NCBI RefSeq assembly: GCF_003112695.1
Contig: NZ_BFBP01000026.1
Span: forward strand, 111,783 to 175,782
Direction of reading: 5' to 3'
Length of the DNA: 64,000 nt
Origin: Azospira sp. I13
Lineage (GTDB): Bacteria > Pseudomonadota > Gammaproteobacteria > Burkholderiales > Rhodocyclaceae
Shown piece by piece: positions 54,722 to 63,917 of this stretch. The notes below the pieces were generated by a model. That model ran no database searches and was not told the origin of the DNA. It saw only the letters and a program-made list of their open reading frames with translations. Within the stretch, counting starts at the first letter, position 1; each line of letters starts with the position of its first letter. The position numbers and the translations under genes are program-made.

Positions 54722-56122
54722 CTAGGTTGCTTTGACCCATCGAATGCGAACGCCCGTTTGTTTGTCGTCTTCGCGTACTAGGAGTTTCTGCTCGCGCATC
54801 TTTCCGAATAGATTTGTAGCTTGCTCCGGATGCTCCAGGGCAAGGAGGTCTAGCGCTTGCCGGTTTGTGATATGACCATGCTGATCAACAAACCTAGAGA
54901 TTACGTTGATGGGGTCGCCTTTCGGTACCCGCTTTAGCATCACGTATAGGTTAACCCCGTCTTCTTTCAGAATCGGATCGATGAATCCGGCTTGGCGCAT
55001 GCGCTCGTAAACGGTGTTGATACCTTCACCTAGGTCTTTGTTCGGTGCATCGGGGAATTTTGCTAGCATTCGAACCAGCTTGGGGTTTCTGGAGAATCGC
55101 GCGTCACGAATGTTTTCGACCGTCACATAGCCAGGAAGGCGGCCGGGGCTACGGAACTCGATTCGATTCCGATAAACGCTAATTAGAACGTTATCGGAGA
55201 CGCCGTAGTCCCGATGTAAAACAGAATTCACAAGAAGCTCGTACAGTGCTTCACTTGGATACGTAGGTGATGATAGGCCATCCATCGTCCAGCATTGGCA
55301 TCTGCTGATGACCTCCTTTAGCTTCTCAAATGCTTTGGCAATTTGCAGATGCAGAGGTCCCTCGATGGTATGCCGATCATCTGTCAAAGCGTCGCGATCG
55401 ATTTCTTCCTCTGACGAGTCGTACCGAACAATCTTGACCGCGCATTGTCGAGGCATTACCGAACTGGGGTTCTGGGCAAAAAGCAGCACCAGAGCGACCG
55501 TGGGGTGCATGGTCTCAGGCAGAAGACTCTCTTGTATTGCGAAATTCAATGGGTCTTTATCGGTGATCGGCAAGGTGGCCAAGAAGCTATTGAGGTGCTC
55601 ACCGTCGATAATCGATTCAGCACGAACCTCTGGTAACGAGGAATCTTCTTCAGACGACACGCCCTTTGCACGCATGAGTTCCTGAACTTTGACTCCTCGC
55701 AGGGTCAGCGATTGAGCTCCCTTACGAAGCAACACGTCGCCTTTTGCAGTTTCGTGAACTTTCAGGCTCTTCCTGATAACAAGCCGTAGGACATAATCTC
55801 GCTTATAGCCGCCCTCCCGGTACAGGAATTTGTGTTCGTAGTCGATGCTTGGATTGAGTGAGGAAAGGCTATCTATGATCGGGTTGTACTTCTCAATGCT
55901 TTCCTGTCCCTGCCATTGATCGATGGGATTTTGAGACTTCAGCGACTTGGCATCTTCAATACCAACGACGACGATACCACCTTCTGCATTGGCAAATGCC
56001 ACTGCCACATCCTGTATCTGATTTGGCTTGATACGGGCTGATTTTCGATCAAAGAAGTCATCCTCTTGCCGCGTGCAAAGATCAATAACTTCCTCATCCC
56101 CAATTTTTATCACAGTATTCAT
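54722..56122 (-). CDS. AlbA/Schlafen-like and RecG-type ATP-binding domain protein
   Basis: 466 residues from ATG 56122. The N-terminal AlbA_2 domain (about 15-140) includes EDDFFDRKSARIKPNQIQDVAVAFANAEGGIVVVGIED in outline. The C-terminal part has ALYELLVNSVLHRDYGVSDNVLISVYRNRIEFRSPGRLPG and NKDLGEGINTVYERMRQAGF, the usual pattern of the GHKL-like ATP-binding domain paired with AlbA_2. These proteins are frequent in defence islands and mobile elements; some act as regulators, others as effectors. No clear nuclease motif seen. Confidence 0.85.
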   Translation of the reverse strand: MNTVIKIGDEEVIDLCTRQEDDFFDRKSARIKPNQIQDVAVAFANAEGGIVVVGIEDAKSLKSQNPIDQWQGQESIEKYNPIIDSLSSLNPSIDYEHKFLYREGGYKRDYVLRLVIRKSLKVHETAKGDVLLRKGAQSLTLRGVKVQELMRAKGVSSEEDSSLPEVRAESIIDGEHLNSFLATLPITDKDPLNFAIQESLLPETMHPTVALVLLFAQNPSSVMPRQCAVKIVRYDSSEEEIDRDALTDDRHTIEGPLHLQIAKAFEKLKEVISRCQCWTMDGLSSPTYPSEALYELLVNSVLHRDYGVSDNVLISVYRNRIEFRSPGRLPGYVTVENIRDARFSRNPKLVRMLAKFPDAPNKDLGEGINTVYERMRQAGFIDPILKEDGVNLYVMLKRVPKGDPINVISRFVDQHGHITNRQALDLLALEHPEQATNLFGKMREQKLLVREDDKQTGVRIRWVKAT

Positions 56123-56153
56123 AGTTTTATCTTGCCTTTGCGTAGCCACATTC

Positions 56154-56455
56154 CTACGTAATTGAACCTAGTCTCTTAAGGGGGTAGCGTGCTTGTATGT
56201 CATATACGAGTACGGATATTGGTGCGCCCGCTACCTGGTCCGGCGCATGCTCCCTGGCAAGCGGCACGGTGTAGTGCTGCTCGGCAAGGCCATGGCCGCT
56301 CTTACGGATTTCTGCAAGGGTGTTGATGTCTTCATCGTCGAGTTCTCCGTTGAGAACAAGACGGCGCAAAGCCTCGCGCTGCCCCTCGGGGCGCTCCTGT
56401 GGCAATTGGAGAATTCTCTGAGGAGCGTCACTTTCGCCTCGCCTGATTCGTTCAT
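56154..56455 (-). pseudogene. Truncated, frameshifted N-terminus of an AAA-type gene
   Basis: An ATG at 56453-56455 starts MNESGEAKVTLLREFSN, after which the coding signal shifts frame to PQERPEGQREALRRLVLNGE and continues LDDEDINTLAEIRKSGHGL ... YTVPLAREHAPDQVAGAPIS before a short unrelated end. One missing base after AATTG (near 56,405) would restore one frame. The LRRLV-x-GELDDEDI-x(n)-GL...PL-x(2)-EH pattern is how many large AAA_23-type ATPases of defence loci begin. The ATPase part is absent, so this is a remnant. Assignment is from memory of the pattern and is uncertain. Confidence 0.5.
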
Positions 56456-56570
56456 GTTGCACGCGCATAGCATAATGCATAAGAGGAGCCGAGTAATTTG
56501 GATATCAAAATTGCTCGGCTCCCTTCAGGCGCCAGATAAGAAATCCCCCTACGCTTAGAGTGAAAACGAC

Positions 56571-58973
56571 ATGCACGTCCAGCAACTGACCCACCTTCCG
56601 ACCGAGTCCGATCTGGAGGCACGAATCCAAGGCACGATTGCCCGCATCTTTCCGTGGATTGGCTCCAATTCGTTGCGTCATCAGCTCCGCTTTTCCATTA
56701 AGTTTGGACGTGCAAATGTCATGATTGATGGCCGGAATGCGTCTAGTGCCGAGGCTCGCCTGGATATTCTGGTATCGGATGGTGAAACGCCGCTTGCTAT
56801 CCTGGAACTGAAACGAGAGGGGGCCCGTCTTTCGGACGCCGATGAGCAGCAAGGGCTGTCCTACGCAAGGCTGCTCCAACCTAGCCCTCCTTTGGTAATC
56901 GTGACCAACGGCGACGACACCCGCCTGCTCGCTTCGCACAATGGAGCACCTTTAGATTCCGGCATTTTCGGCTCTGAACAACTGAAGAATCTGATATCTG
57001 CGGCTTCCACCGTCGCCACCGGCGATTTGAGAAGGGCTGTCGACACTCTCCTCGGCCAGGGCGGAAGGTTGTGGGTCAATGCCATACGGATTGCAACGGA
57101 AAGCATGGTCGCCGACATGTGTGGGGCATGGAATGACTACCTACAACCATTCGTTCGAGATTTTCTGATTCCGCGGAAAGCGACCCAAGAGGTCTTGTCC
57201 AATCTCAGACGCAAATCTGGCCCACGGGTAACGATCATCGACGGCCCCCCATTAGCAGGGAAGAGCAGCGTCATCAGGGAAGTTGCCGAACTGGCCGCTC
57301 GATCCGACGACCTGTGTGTGCTTCTCATGGAAACGGACCAGGAAGGGGAAGGAGTGTTTCAGCGCTTGGCAAACCTGTTTTCGGTGGAATTGGGCTGGCC
57401 AGCCACGTCGGACGATATAAGAGCCTGGTTGCGTGGAGCCTCGGTCCGGGAAGTCGGGCCAAGATTAGTGGTTGCCATCGACGGCAGCAACGTGGTAGGC
57501 GAACAGGTTCGCAGGGACATCGAAGAACTTATATCGGATCAGTTCGGTAGCGAACTGCAGATTCTTCTTGGTCTAGATGACTCCTTTACTGGCTCGGTAA
57601 TGTTCAATGAGACAAGAAGAAAGCGGACCCGGATTGGGCGAAATGCAGCGGTCGTCACGGTAGGCATTCTCGATGATGACGAATTCAAATCCGCATGTCA
57701 GGCCTTAGCCCAGTTGAACATGCGCTTTATGCCTGGCGCAGAATCGTCGGGCGAATACCGGTCTCCTTGGCTTCTCCGGGCGATTGCCGCAGGCGTGTCA
57801 ATTGATCCCGAGATTAGTGAAGACATGGTTGTGGCGCTTCCACCGCTGTTGGGGCTGGACCTGATTGCCAATGCACGACACCACTTCTCCGACGACGATC
57901 TTCGCTCCGGTTACAGAAAGCTAGCCAGATGCATTCTGATGGACGCGAAGGACATGTCCAGGCCTGCCCATCTTGCACTGGAGTCAATGATGATCTACGT
58001 CGTACGTACCGCCACAACGAAGGCGGAGTTCGACCACGGAGAGATCCGTGCAATGCGTAACGCCGGAGTTGTTAGGAAGACTATCCATGCGTCGGGCGAA
58101 GACGTCATTATCGCGCGTCTGCCCGAGGCCATGGCGGCGGAACTTGCGAGCACCCTAGCCAAGGAGCTTGCAGGCCGGGTGAAATCAAATATTGCAAAGG
58201 CCGCGAAATGGTTCCTTCGGACCTCCGCGAGGCTGCCGTTGGGGGACGTTGTGGCTGCCCAGGCTGTTATTGATGCGGCACAACTTCTTGAAGGCATACC
58301 ACTGGCCTTCCTGAACGAATTGCTGAAGGACTGCCCTCGCCAGGAGAAGGTAAGCCCCGGTACCCGGGCAGCTATGTATTGGCCTAGTATCGGGACGGTC
58401 AGCCTTCGGTTCAATAAGGACGGCAGTGTCGTTGCATCCGCTCCCGGCTGTATGCCTTTGGAACTGGATATTTCGCCCGACGAGCGGGACGAAATGTCCA
58501 TGCAGATTGGCGGCCAAGGGTGGCTAGTGTTATCCCATCTGGCCGGCCTTCAGCTTCTCGCCGTAGGCGATGATGGCCGATTTGTCGGCAGCGCGACGCC
58601 TGCGTTGTTATTAGAGATCGGTAGTTGCCCCGTACCCCTGAGGCGGCCTTCCGTACTGGAGGCCGATCACGGATCATGGACCCACCATGTACCGGATCAG
58701 GGTAAAGTAGTCTGCCATCGTAGCGGTATAATTGAGCCGATCACGCTGGCGCTTCTGAATGCGATTGTCCAGATGGACCAGCAAGAGGCCGACGAGTGGA
58801 TTGCGAATATGATGCAGCGTGAATCATTCCCTCTGCTGGCAAGGACCGACATTGCGTTACGCCAAATTACGCGCTTCGCCGACAGAGAGAGGGCATCTTG
58901 GGCGCACCGGGTGCTCGACAGCAATGTTAAACCGGCCATCTCGCGTGTTTTCGGAGCCGCGCACGCACATTAA
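56571..58973 (+). CDS. PD-(D/E)xK nuclease-like plus P-loop NTPase protein, candidate defence effector
   Basis: 800 residues. Residues about 10-125 look like a type I restriction R-subunit N-terminal nuclease domain: ARLDILVSDGETPLAILELKRE gives Asp65, Glu79 and Lys81 (D...E-x-K), and QQGLSYAR gives the QxxxY motif near 93-98. A P-loop follows, GPPLAGKSS (225-233), with a Walker B-like LVVAIDGSNVV, then a long helical region and a beta-rich C-terminus. No helicase motifs are seen, so it is not HsdR. A nuclease coupled to a STAND-like NTPase fits an abortive or restriction-type defence protein; that function is inference. Confidence 0.72.
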   Translation: MHVQQLTHLPTESDLEARIQGTIARIFPWIGSNSLRHQLRFSIKFGRANVMIDGRNASSAEARLDILVSDGETPLAILELKREGARLSDADEQQGLSYARLLQPSPPLVIVTNGDDTRLLASHNGAPLDSGIFGSEQLKNLISAASTVATGDLRRAVDTLLGQGGRLWVNAIRIATESMVADMCGAWNDYLQPFVRDFLIPRKATQEVLSNLRRKSGPRVTIIDGPPLAGKSSVIREVAELAARSDDLCVLLMETDQEGEGVFQRLANLFSVELGWPATSDDIRAWLRGASVREVGPRLVVAIDGSNVVGEQVRRDIEELISDQFGSELQILLGLDDSFTGSVMFNETRRKRTRIGRNAAVVTVGILDDDEFKSACQALAQLNMRFMPGAESSGEYRSPWLLRAIAAGVSIDPEISEDMVVALPPLLGLDLIANARHHFSDDDLRSGYRKLARCILMDAKDMSRPAHLALESMMIYVVRTATTKAEFDHGEIRAMRNAGVVRKTIHASGEDVIIARLPEAMAAELASTLAKELAGRVKSNIAKAAKWFLRTSARLPLGDVVAAQAVIDAAQLLEGIPLAFLNELLKDCPRQEKVSPGTRAAMYWPSIGTVSLRFNKDGSVVASAPGCMPLELDISPDERDEMSMQIGGQGWLVLSHLAGLQLLAVGDDGRFVGSATPALLLEIGSCPVPLRRPSVLEADHGSWTHHVPDQGKVVCHRSGIIEPITLALLNAIVQMDQQEADEWIANMMQRESFPLLARTDIALRQITRFADRERASWAHRVLDSNVKPAISRVFGAAHAH

Positions 58974-59291
58974 CGCCACTATGCAGGGTTGCAGTTGTGC
59001 TTTCCCTATTGGCATTGGATCATGGCTGGCCGGGGTTGATATTTCACCAAAGCAGGACGCTGCCGTTCGGAACATCTGCTTGTCTAACGGCGGGTAACCG
59101 ATGCATTGCTGACCTAGTTGGCCTAGCATGCAATCGACCCCCTTGGGTGATATCCGGCTTCAAGCCAGCGACAACTGACTGCACCTCGGCCATTGTTGAC
59201 GTTCGTGCACCTGGTAGTTGGGTCGGCTATTGGATGGATACCGACCGTCCGGTGGCAAGTGGTGCGACCGTTCGATGAACTAGCCGCGGAT
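58974..59291. other. Intergenic stretch in the island
   Basis: About 320 bases between convergent genes. Overlapping short frames on both strands lack ribosome sites and motifs. No clear terminator hairpin with a T-tract is seen. Confidence 0.4.
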
Positions 59292-60074
59292 TCATTTTCT
59301 CTTATGCTTGGACTTGGCTCTAGCCTCACGTCTCATCAACGCCTTTGCCTTTCTAACCTCGCGGTTCCAAATTTCGGAGCCGCGCTGCATATCGCGATAG
59401 ATACCCGGGCTGGCTGGCAGTTGCTCAAACAACCGGACGAGAACCGGAGATAGCTCCATCCGCTCCCTGTCGAAAAAGAAGCGCAATTGCTTGGTGCCGA
59501 AATAGAAGACTAAAGCAGCGCATACGAAAGTGAGTTGAATCCAAAGAGACTGGCTCGGCGTCGCCTTCTCGCTTAGTACGTACAGCAATGCGTATCCACC
59601 CACTCCGTATATCACCAGTTGGACTACCGTCATGAACGCCACGATCCTAGCTGGTAGCGTATTTCCTGCCACTTTTAGCTTCCGGCACTGAACCGTCCCA
59701 GTTACTGCAGATATGAAGAATGGAAGGCCAGCGCCAGCAACGTCAATATTGGACAGACGATAAGTTGATGGCATAAGAAAGAAGAGTGCCGCCAGACTGA
59801 CGCTACCGAGGCTGGCGTTCATTAATTCAGTCTTAAGTTCACCGTAAAACTCAGTCATGAATGGCGAGTTTCGGCCCAATATTGCCATGGCAAAGTCATA
59901 AAGATAGAAGAGCGCCACACCCCATAGTGGGGAAGCGTAGAGAACGGCAAGGTTAACGAGGAACGATGACCCCATCGCGCCGAACGTCCCTGTGCCAAAC
60001 GGGGGGAACGTACCAATTGAAACCATCCCCCAACCCAACGGAATCAGCATCGCTGCATAGACGATGTACTTCAT
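59292..60074 (-). CDS. Multi-span membrane protein of unknown function
   Basis: 260 residues from ATG 60074, preceded by AAGGA. About six hydrophobic segments (YIVYAAMLIPLGWGMV, FLVNLAVLYASPLWGVALFYLYDF, LGSVSLAALFFLMP, ISAVTG, AFMTVVQLVIYGVGGYALLYVL, SLWIQLTFVCAALVFYFGTKQ in outline). A basic cytoplasmic tail follows (KAKALMRREARAKSKHKRK). No family recognised. The ATG overlaps the TGA of a tiny upstream frame (ATGA), suggesting translational coupling. Confidence 0.72.
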   Translation of the reverse strand: MKYIVYAAMLIPLGWGMVSIGTFPPFGTGTFGAMGSSFLVNLAVLYASPLWGVALFYLYDFAMAILGRNSPFMTEFYGELKTELMNASLGSVSLAALFFLMPSTYRLSNIDVAGAGLPFFISAVTGTVQCRKLKVAGNTLPARIVAFMTVVQLVIYGVGGYALLYVLSEKATPSQSLWIQLTFVCAALVFYFGTKQLRFFFDRERMELSPVLVRLFEQLPASPGIYRDMQRGSEIWNREVRKAKALMRREARAKSKHKRK

Positions 60075-60178
60075 TCGCGATCCTTTTGCTGCCTTTCGGT
60101 CTTCGTCGCCCAGTTAAATCCCATTGGCGTATCAACGGGCTCCAACGCCTTCTGGTTGACGTATGAGTCAAAATTCAC
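60071..60178 (-). CDS. Tiny upstream gene coupled to the membrane protein (putative, 35 residues)
   Basis: From GTG 60,176-60,178 the frame reads MNFDSYVNQKALEPVDTPMG then FNWATKTERQQKDRE and stops with a TGA that overlaps the next ATG as ATGA. The frame is open further upstream for about 35 codons, including a GSGC box, but I find no better start. Evidence is the overlap and protein-like composition only. Confidence 0.38.
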   Translation of the reverse strand: MNFDSYVNQKALEPVDTPMGFNWATKTERQQKDRE

Positions 60179-60321
60179 AGTGGCTTTTAGATCTACTAAC
60201 GGGGGGGCGTGCGAATTTTTTTGGGCTGGCGCTTGAGAGTGCTCAAGTTGATAGTTGCGTTGCGGCCCGGTACAGCCGCTACCGATCCACTACCGGCCAC
60301 GTCCAGCCGAGGAGAAATTCC

Positions 60322-60642
60322 ATGAAACCCACATCCAAACCTTCGTCTGCGAAAATACTCTCAAAGAACGGCAAGCCTCTTCACGGCACGGCTGCACAAT
60401 TGCGACTCACGAGCCTCGCGGGAGGCTGGGACAAGCACCAGAGGGAACTCATGATTAGCGCCGCCACAGAGGCTGTGAACCAGCTTTGGCTCAAAGTTTT
60501 GACCCACTATACGCTTGTCCCCTACAGCGAGACCAAAGTGCAGGAACAGGGTGCCCATTCAGGCACAGCACAATCACTTACCTGCGAAATCCCCGGTTCT
60601 GTCAGTTTCACGTCGTCAAATTCCTCCCATGACCGCCACTGA
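60322..60642 (+). CDS. Small basic protein, first gene of an unknown two-gene unit
   Basis: 106 residues from ATG 60322, which has GAGGAGAAA upstream. A Lys/Ser-rich N-terminus (MKPTSKPSSAKILSKNGKPL) precedes a short helical part (WDKHQRELMISAATEAVNQLWLKVLTHYTLVP) and a Ser-rich tail. The 3' end overlaps the start of the 519-residue gene by 14 bases, so the two are likely made together. No family recognised. Confidence 0.6.
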   Translation: MKPTSKPSSAKILSKNGKPLHGTAAQLRLTSLAGGWDKHQRELMISAATEAVNQLWLKVLTHYTLVPYSETKVQEQGAHSGTAQSLTCEIPGSVSFTSSNSSHDRH

Positions 60643-62188
60643 ATCCCAAACGCCCGAAGTGCCTCAGAGGGACGCTAACCAGACCCCTCCCAAGTCGGGG
60701 CCTTCCCTCCTCTTTTGGGAAATGGTCGGTAAACATGTGGGAGTTAATGTCTTCTCAGAAGCCTTCGTGTGGAATTCAGAGTTCAGCATGGACCGCTTTG
60801 GATCCACCCAGGGAGGCGAGAGCAGGGATCGCCAAACTTTGCTTGAGGCAATTGTGCTCGGTCCCCTGACCGTGGAGCAGCGCTCGGTGATCTTTCCGAC
60901 AGCGTTTCACCCAGGTAGCTATCAGGGCTTGGAGCGCGACCAATGTACCTACCAGGCCATCGCCGACGCAGTGGCGCGTACCTGCAAATTCTCCGATGGA
61001 GCTATCGACGAAAAGTTCGTAAAGCAGACTGCCAGTGCCTTGGCCAAACTTACCGGCAGCTCTGTGGCAGAGCATCGAGTCGCCGATCCGATGAGATTTG
61101 CCAGAACTGTCTGGCTCTTCTCGTACCTCAAAAAGATGCGCGGTCCTGGCATCGTCGGAATGCTCAAACCTCCCAGCACCGAAGCGAAGCCTTCGCTGGA
61201 ACTTACTAACCCCTACCATTGGGGCACACAGAATGAGAAGCGTGCACAGTTTGCTGACGTGGCAACTTATCTCTCTTTGCAGCTCCCCGCTGAGATGCGC
61301 GAGCGGATCGATAGGTGCTTGCCGCTCCTGATGCCCGCCCTGGAAGAGTTTGTCCGCGCTATTCAACAAGAGGCACTGGTGCGGGTTGAAGGTAAGCAGA
61401 GCGTCAGCGACGCCGTGGTGAAAGAGCACCTGCGAGCCGCCAAGCAACACTACAAAAGGCACTTGGACCAATTGTGGAAACTGGCAAATCAGAACGTCAA
61501 ACCATTCGATGAGGCCCTGTATATCCATACTAGGACACTGGAGTTGAGACACTACGCTGAGTTCAGAACCCTTTTGAAGGGAATGCCTGCCCAGCGACCA
61601 GAGCTTCCACAGCTTCGGATTCGCGGAATTAGGGAGGCCCTCCCGCAACACATCGACGCGATTGAGGCCGAATATTCAGTGGAGAGCTACAGGAGCATTG
61701 CTCAGGCTCTCTTCAATCGGCCCATAGAAAAAAAAGAGATTCTCAAGGCTACCCAATTGGCACGGCATGTGCTGCAACACCATTTGCCCTTCGTAAAGCA
61801 AGACATCTTCGTGTTGAAAAAACCAATTGAGTTCGCCACCATGTTCGCCGCAGTCATTTACTCGCTGAAGCTGGGAGAGGATCCGGTAGCGCACAATTAC
61901 ATCCCCCATGTCTATGGACAGGGGCGGGTTCCAACTAGCCTTGTCTCGGTGATTAATGGCAACCCCAACGAACAGCATGAAGAGTTTGAGCACATGATCG
62001 TTGACGCAGTCTATTGGTACAGGGCGGCCTTGCTTGGCGGACTTGATATCCATCGGGAAGTGCTGTCAATGCGTGACGTGGTTGAACAGGGCGTAGCGAG
62101 ACTGTGCGCAACGAACGATTTGGTCGTGCTGGAGAAGGCCCTGAGCCTAATGAACCAGGTGCCGTCTGTCCATGCATGGCTGCATTAG
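60629..62188 (+). CDS. Unknown 519-residue soluble helical protein
   Basis: ATG 60629 lies inside the end of the previous small gene. No signal peptide or membrane segments. Mostly helical, with long charged stretches (DAVVKEHLRAAKQHYKRHLDQLWKLANQN) and HH/HE-rich segments near the end (ARHVLQHHLPFVKQ, HEEFEHMIVDAVYWYRAALLGG). I recognise no catalytic motif or family. Placed as cargo tail-to-tail with the tniQ genes, so it may be defence-related or part of the element; neither can be shown here. Confidence 0.68.
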   Translation: MTATESQTPEVPQRDANQTPPKSGPSLLFWEMVGKHVGVNVFSEAFVWNSEFSMDRFGSTQGGESRDRQTLLEAIVLGPLTVEQRSVIFPTAFHPGSYQGLERDQCTYQAIADAVARTCKFSDGAIDEKFVKQTASALAKLTGSSVAEHRVADPMRFARTVWLFSYLKKMRGPGIVGMLKPPSTEAKPSLELTNPYHWGTQNEKRAQFADVATYLSLQLPAEMRERIDRCLPLLMPALEEFVRAIQQEALVRVEGKQSVSDAVVKEHLRAAKQHYKRHLDQLWKLANQNVKPFDEALYIHTRTLELRHYAEFRTLLKGMPAQRPELPQLRIRGIREALPQHIDAIEAEYSVESYRSIAQALFNRPIEKKEILKATQLARHVLQHHLPFVKQDIFVLKKPIEFATMFAAVIYSLKLGEDPVAHNYIPHVYGQGRVPTSLVSVINGNPNEQHEEFEHMIVDAVYWYRAALLGGLDIHREVLSMRDVVEQGVARLCATNDLVVLEKALSLMNQVPSVHAWLH

Positions 62189-62439
62189 CTCTTCCACCGC
62201 TAAGTGCCGGAGGGGAGTGCCCCAGTGATCCGACTCCGGATTCGGCCAGCAGCTCTGAAACGATGAGATCAGCACTATGGATGTACGTTGCAGGTCGGGT
62301 CCGGCTATAGCCTCGATCAGGAAGTTGCTGTTCAAGATCATCAGTGACAGAAGGGCGGCTGACCGCCACATTGCCCGCCCGACACCGTGCACGCCTGCTT
62401 TGGCCGACAGGCCGACGTAGGAAAGAGCTCAATATGCAT

Positions 62440-63291
62440 TCAAAGTGGATGCAGGATGTCGCAAGTAAGCTCCATTGGGAGATAACTACGTTCTTCTGAA
62501 AAGCTCTGGAAGAAGGCATGTGCATCTTCAAATTGGTTGAGGAAGAGGCGCCGATAGTTAAGTCCAACGTACTCCGATGAGACTTCGGTCGTGTGCTGTT
62601 TTCTGAGTAAAAAGCCGTCTAGTACCTTTGCTGACGAAATGACTCCTGCCCTGGGATGCTTGAACGTAGGACGGGTCGTAAGCCGGTGAATCGTGTTTTG
62701 TGCCGTCGTGAGTTTTCCTGCCAGTTCTTGGGGTGGGGTAATACGCCTCGCTCGCTTTAGTGATTCCTGGCAATTGGGGCAGCTCCCCAGTAGTGAGAAT
62801 GGGTCTGTTCGGAGTGATTTCCCAAAAATGATGGAGAAGTCGATCGCTGCCGTACAGTTGGGGCACCTATCCAGTAGGAGAATATGATGGTGCTCACATA
62901 CGAACTGGTACCCTAGACGCCACTTCAGCCGGATGTAGGAAGGATTTTCAGCAAGGCAGGCTGGGCAGTAATAATGAACATAGGCCCCACTCCCATGCTG
63001 GGATAAGCATGCATAGCGATAGTCTCCAAGCAATGTTCTTCCGTGCCGATGGTAACTGGCTAAATGCTCGGGGCTCTCAAGGGTCATACTGGCCATCGCT
63101 GAGAGCGGTGGGACCTCGCGAGAGAAGTCTGCTTCATAGGTGCTACGTATTGGATATTTCCATTCCCTAACCAGATCCCGTACAGGGATTCGCCGAGCCG
63201 CCGCTACCTGCATAATCCACCCGCTTAGAGCTCCATCCTTTGGTATCGGGGGGATATTGAAACATCGGGGGAACTGGGTGGAATCGCTCAT
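62440..63291 (-). CDS. TniQ/TnsD-family transposition targeting protein
   Basis: 283 residues from ATG 63291 (MSDSTQFPRCFNIPPIPKDG). Typical TniQ opening (LSGWIMQVAAARRIPVRDLVREW), then the zinc-finger region YYCPACLAENPSYIRLKWRLGYQFVCEHHHILLLDRCPNC in outline, followed by a second CPNC pair. TniQ/TnsD proteins bind a target site and recruit the transposase through TnsC. Downstream in the same direction as a second tniQ, 11 bases away. Shorter than TnsD of Tn7, in the range of TniQ proteins. Confidence 0.88.
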   Translation of the reverse strand: MSDSTQFPRCFNIPPIPKDGALSGWIMQVAAARRIPVRDLVREWKYPIRSTYEADFSREVPPLSAMASMTLESPEHLASYHRHGRTLLGDYRYACLSQHGSGAYVHYYCPACLAENPSYIRLKWRLGYQFVCEHHHILLLDRCPNCTAAIDFSIIFGKSLRTDPFSLLGSCPNCQESLKRARRITPPQELAGKLTTAQNTIHRLTTRPTFKHPRAGVISSAKVLDGFLLRKQHTTEVSSEYVGLNYRRLFLNQFEDAHAFFQSFSEERSYLPMELTCDILHPL

Positions 63292-63302
63292 GGCCGAGAT
63301 CG

Positions 63303-63917
63303 CTAGAACAATTTGAGCTGATGATGGTGGCCCCAGACCCCAGAGTCCCCAGTGTTTTTCCGCCTCATAGGGGCAATGAATAGATCGTAGGCGGCGCAGA
63401 TAAAGGTTGTGCAATCCAAGCCTCGAAATTCTTCCTCTATGTAGTTGTTGGCTCTCCAGAGGTGGCTATTAGGATAATCAAGGGAGGCTGCACTGTTTTC
63501 CAGTAACTTACGAAATCTGTAGGGCCAGGCAGTGAGTGTTGATATAGCCCCTTGGATGAGTTTCATACTGGAGCTGATTCCCGGACGTCCCCTACCTCTG
63601 CCTACGCCTCCATTTGCCTTCCCCGGTAGGCAGTGCCCAAAAAACCAGAGCACCTTCAGAAAAGTATCCAAGGGCATGGAGGACAAATGTTCAACCATCG
63701 TGAGTTCAAGCGGCCAAAGTCGATTGGCTAAAACCGCTTGGCCGTTGCGCAAGTGAAAATCAATCAAGGTGGATACGAGTAGGTTGCTCGCGTCGGCTAT
63801 CTCTGGGATGGCTTCCCCAAAAGGAAACCCGCAGTTACAGCGGTCGACTGCTGTGCGAATGAGTGTGATCCGCCTGGAGCACTGGGGGCATTTATCCAGG
63901 AGCCTGGATTGGTGGTG
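63303..63917 (-). pseudogene. Second tniQ gene, 5' part cut off by an IS3-family element
   Basis: 205 codons are open from the IS junction to the stop at 63,303. The visible part begins in mid-domain with HHQSRLLDKCPQCSRRITL and a following CNCG, matching the HxxxLLDxCPxC zinc-finger region of TniQ. It continues through FGEAIPEIADASNLLVSTLI to the C-terminus. No start codon and no N-terminal half on this side, so the gene is interrupted at 63,917/63,918. It lies directly upstream of the intact tniQ. Confidence 0.75.

Noticed and set aside
62189..62439. Extra gene between the 519-residue gene and tniQ
   Set aside because: Only short overlapping frames without starts of quality; read as intergenic.
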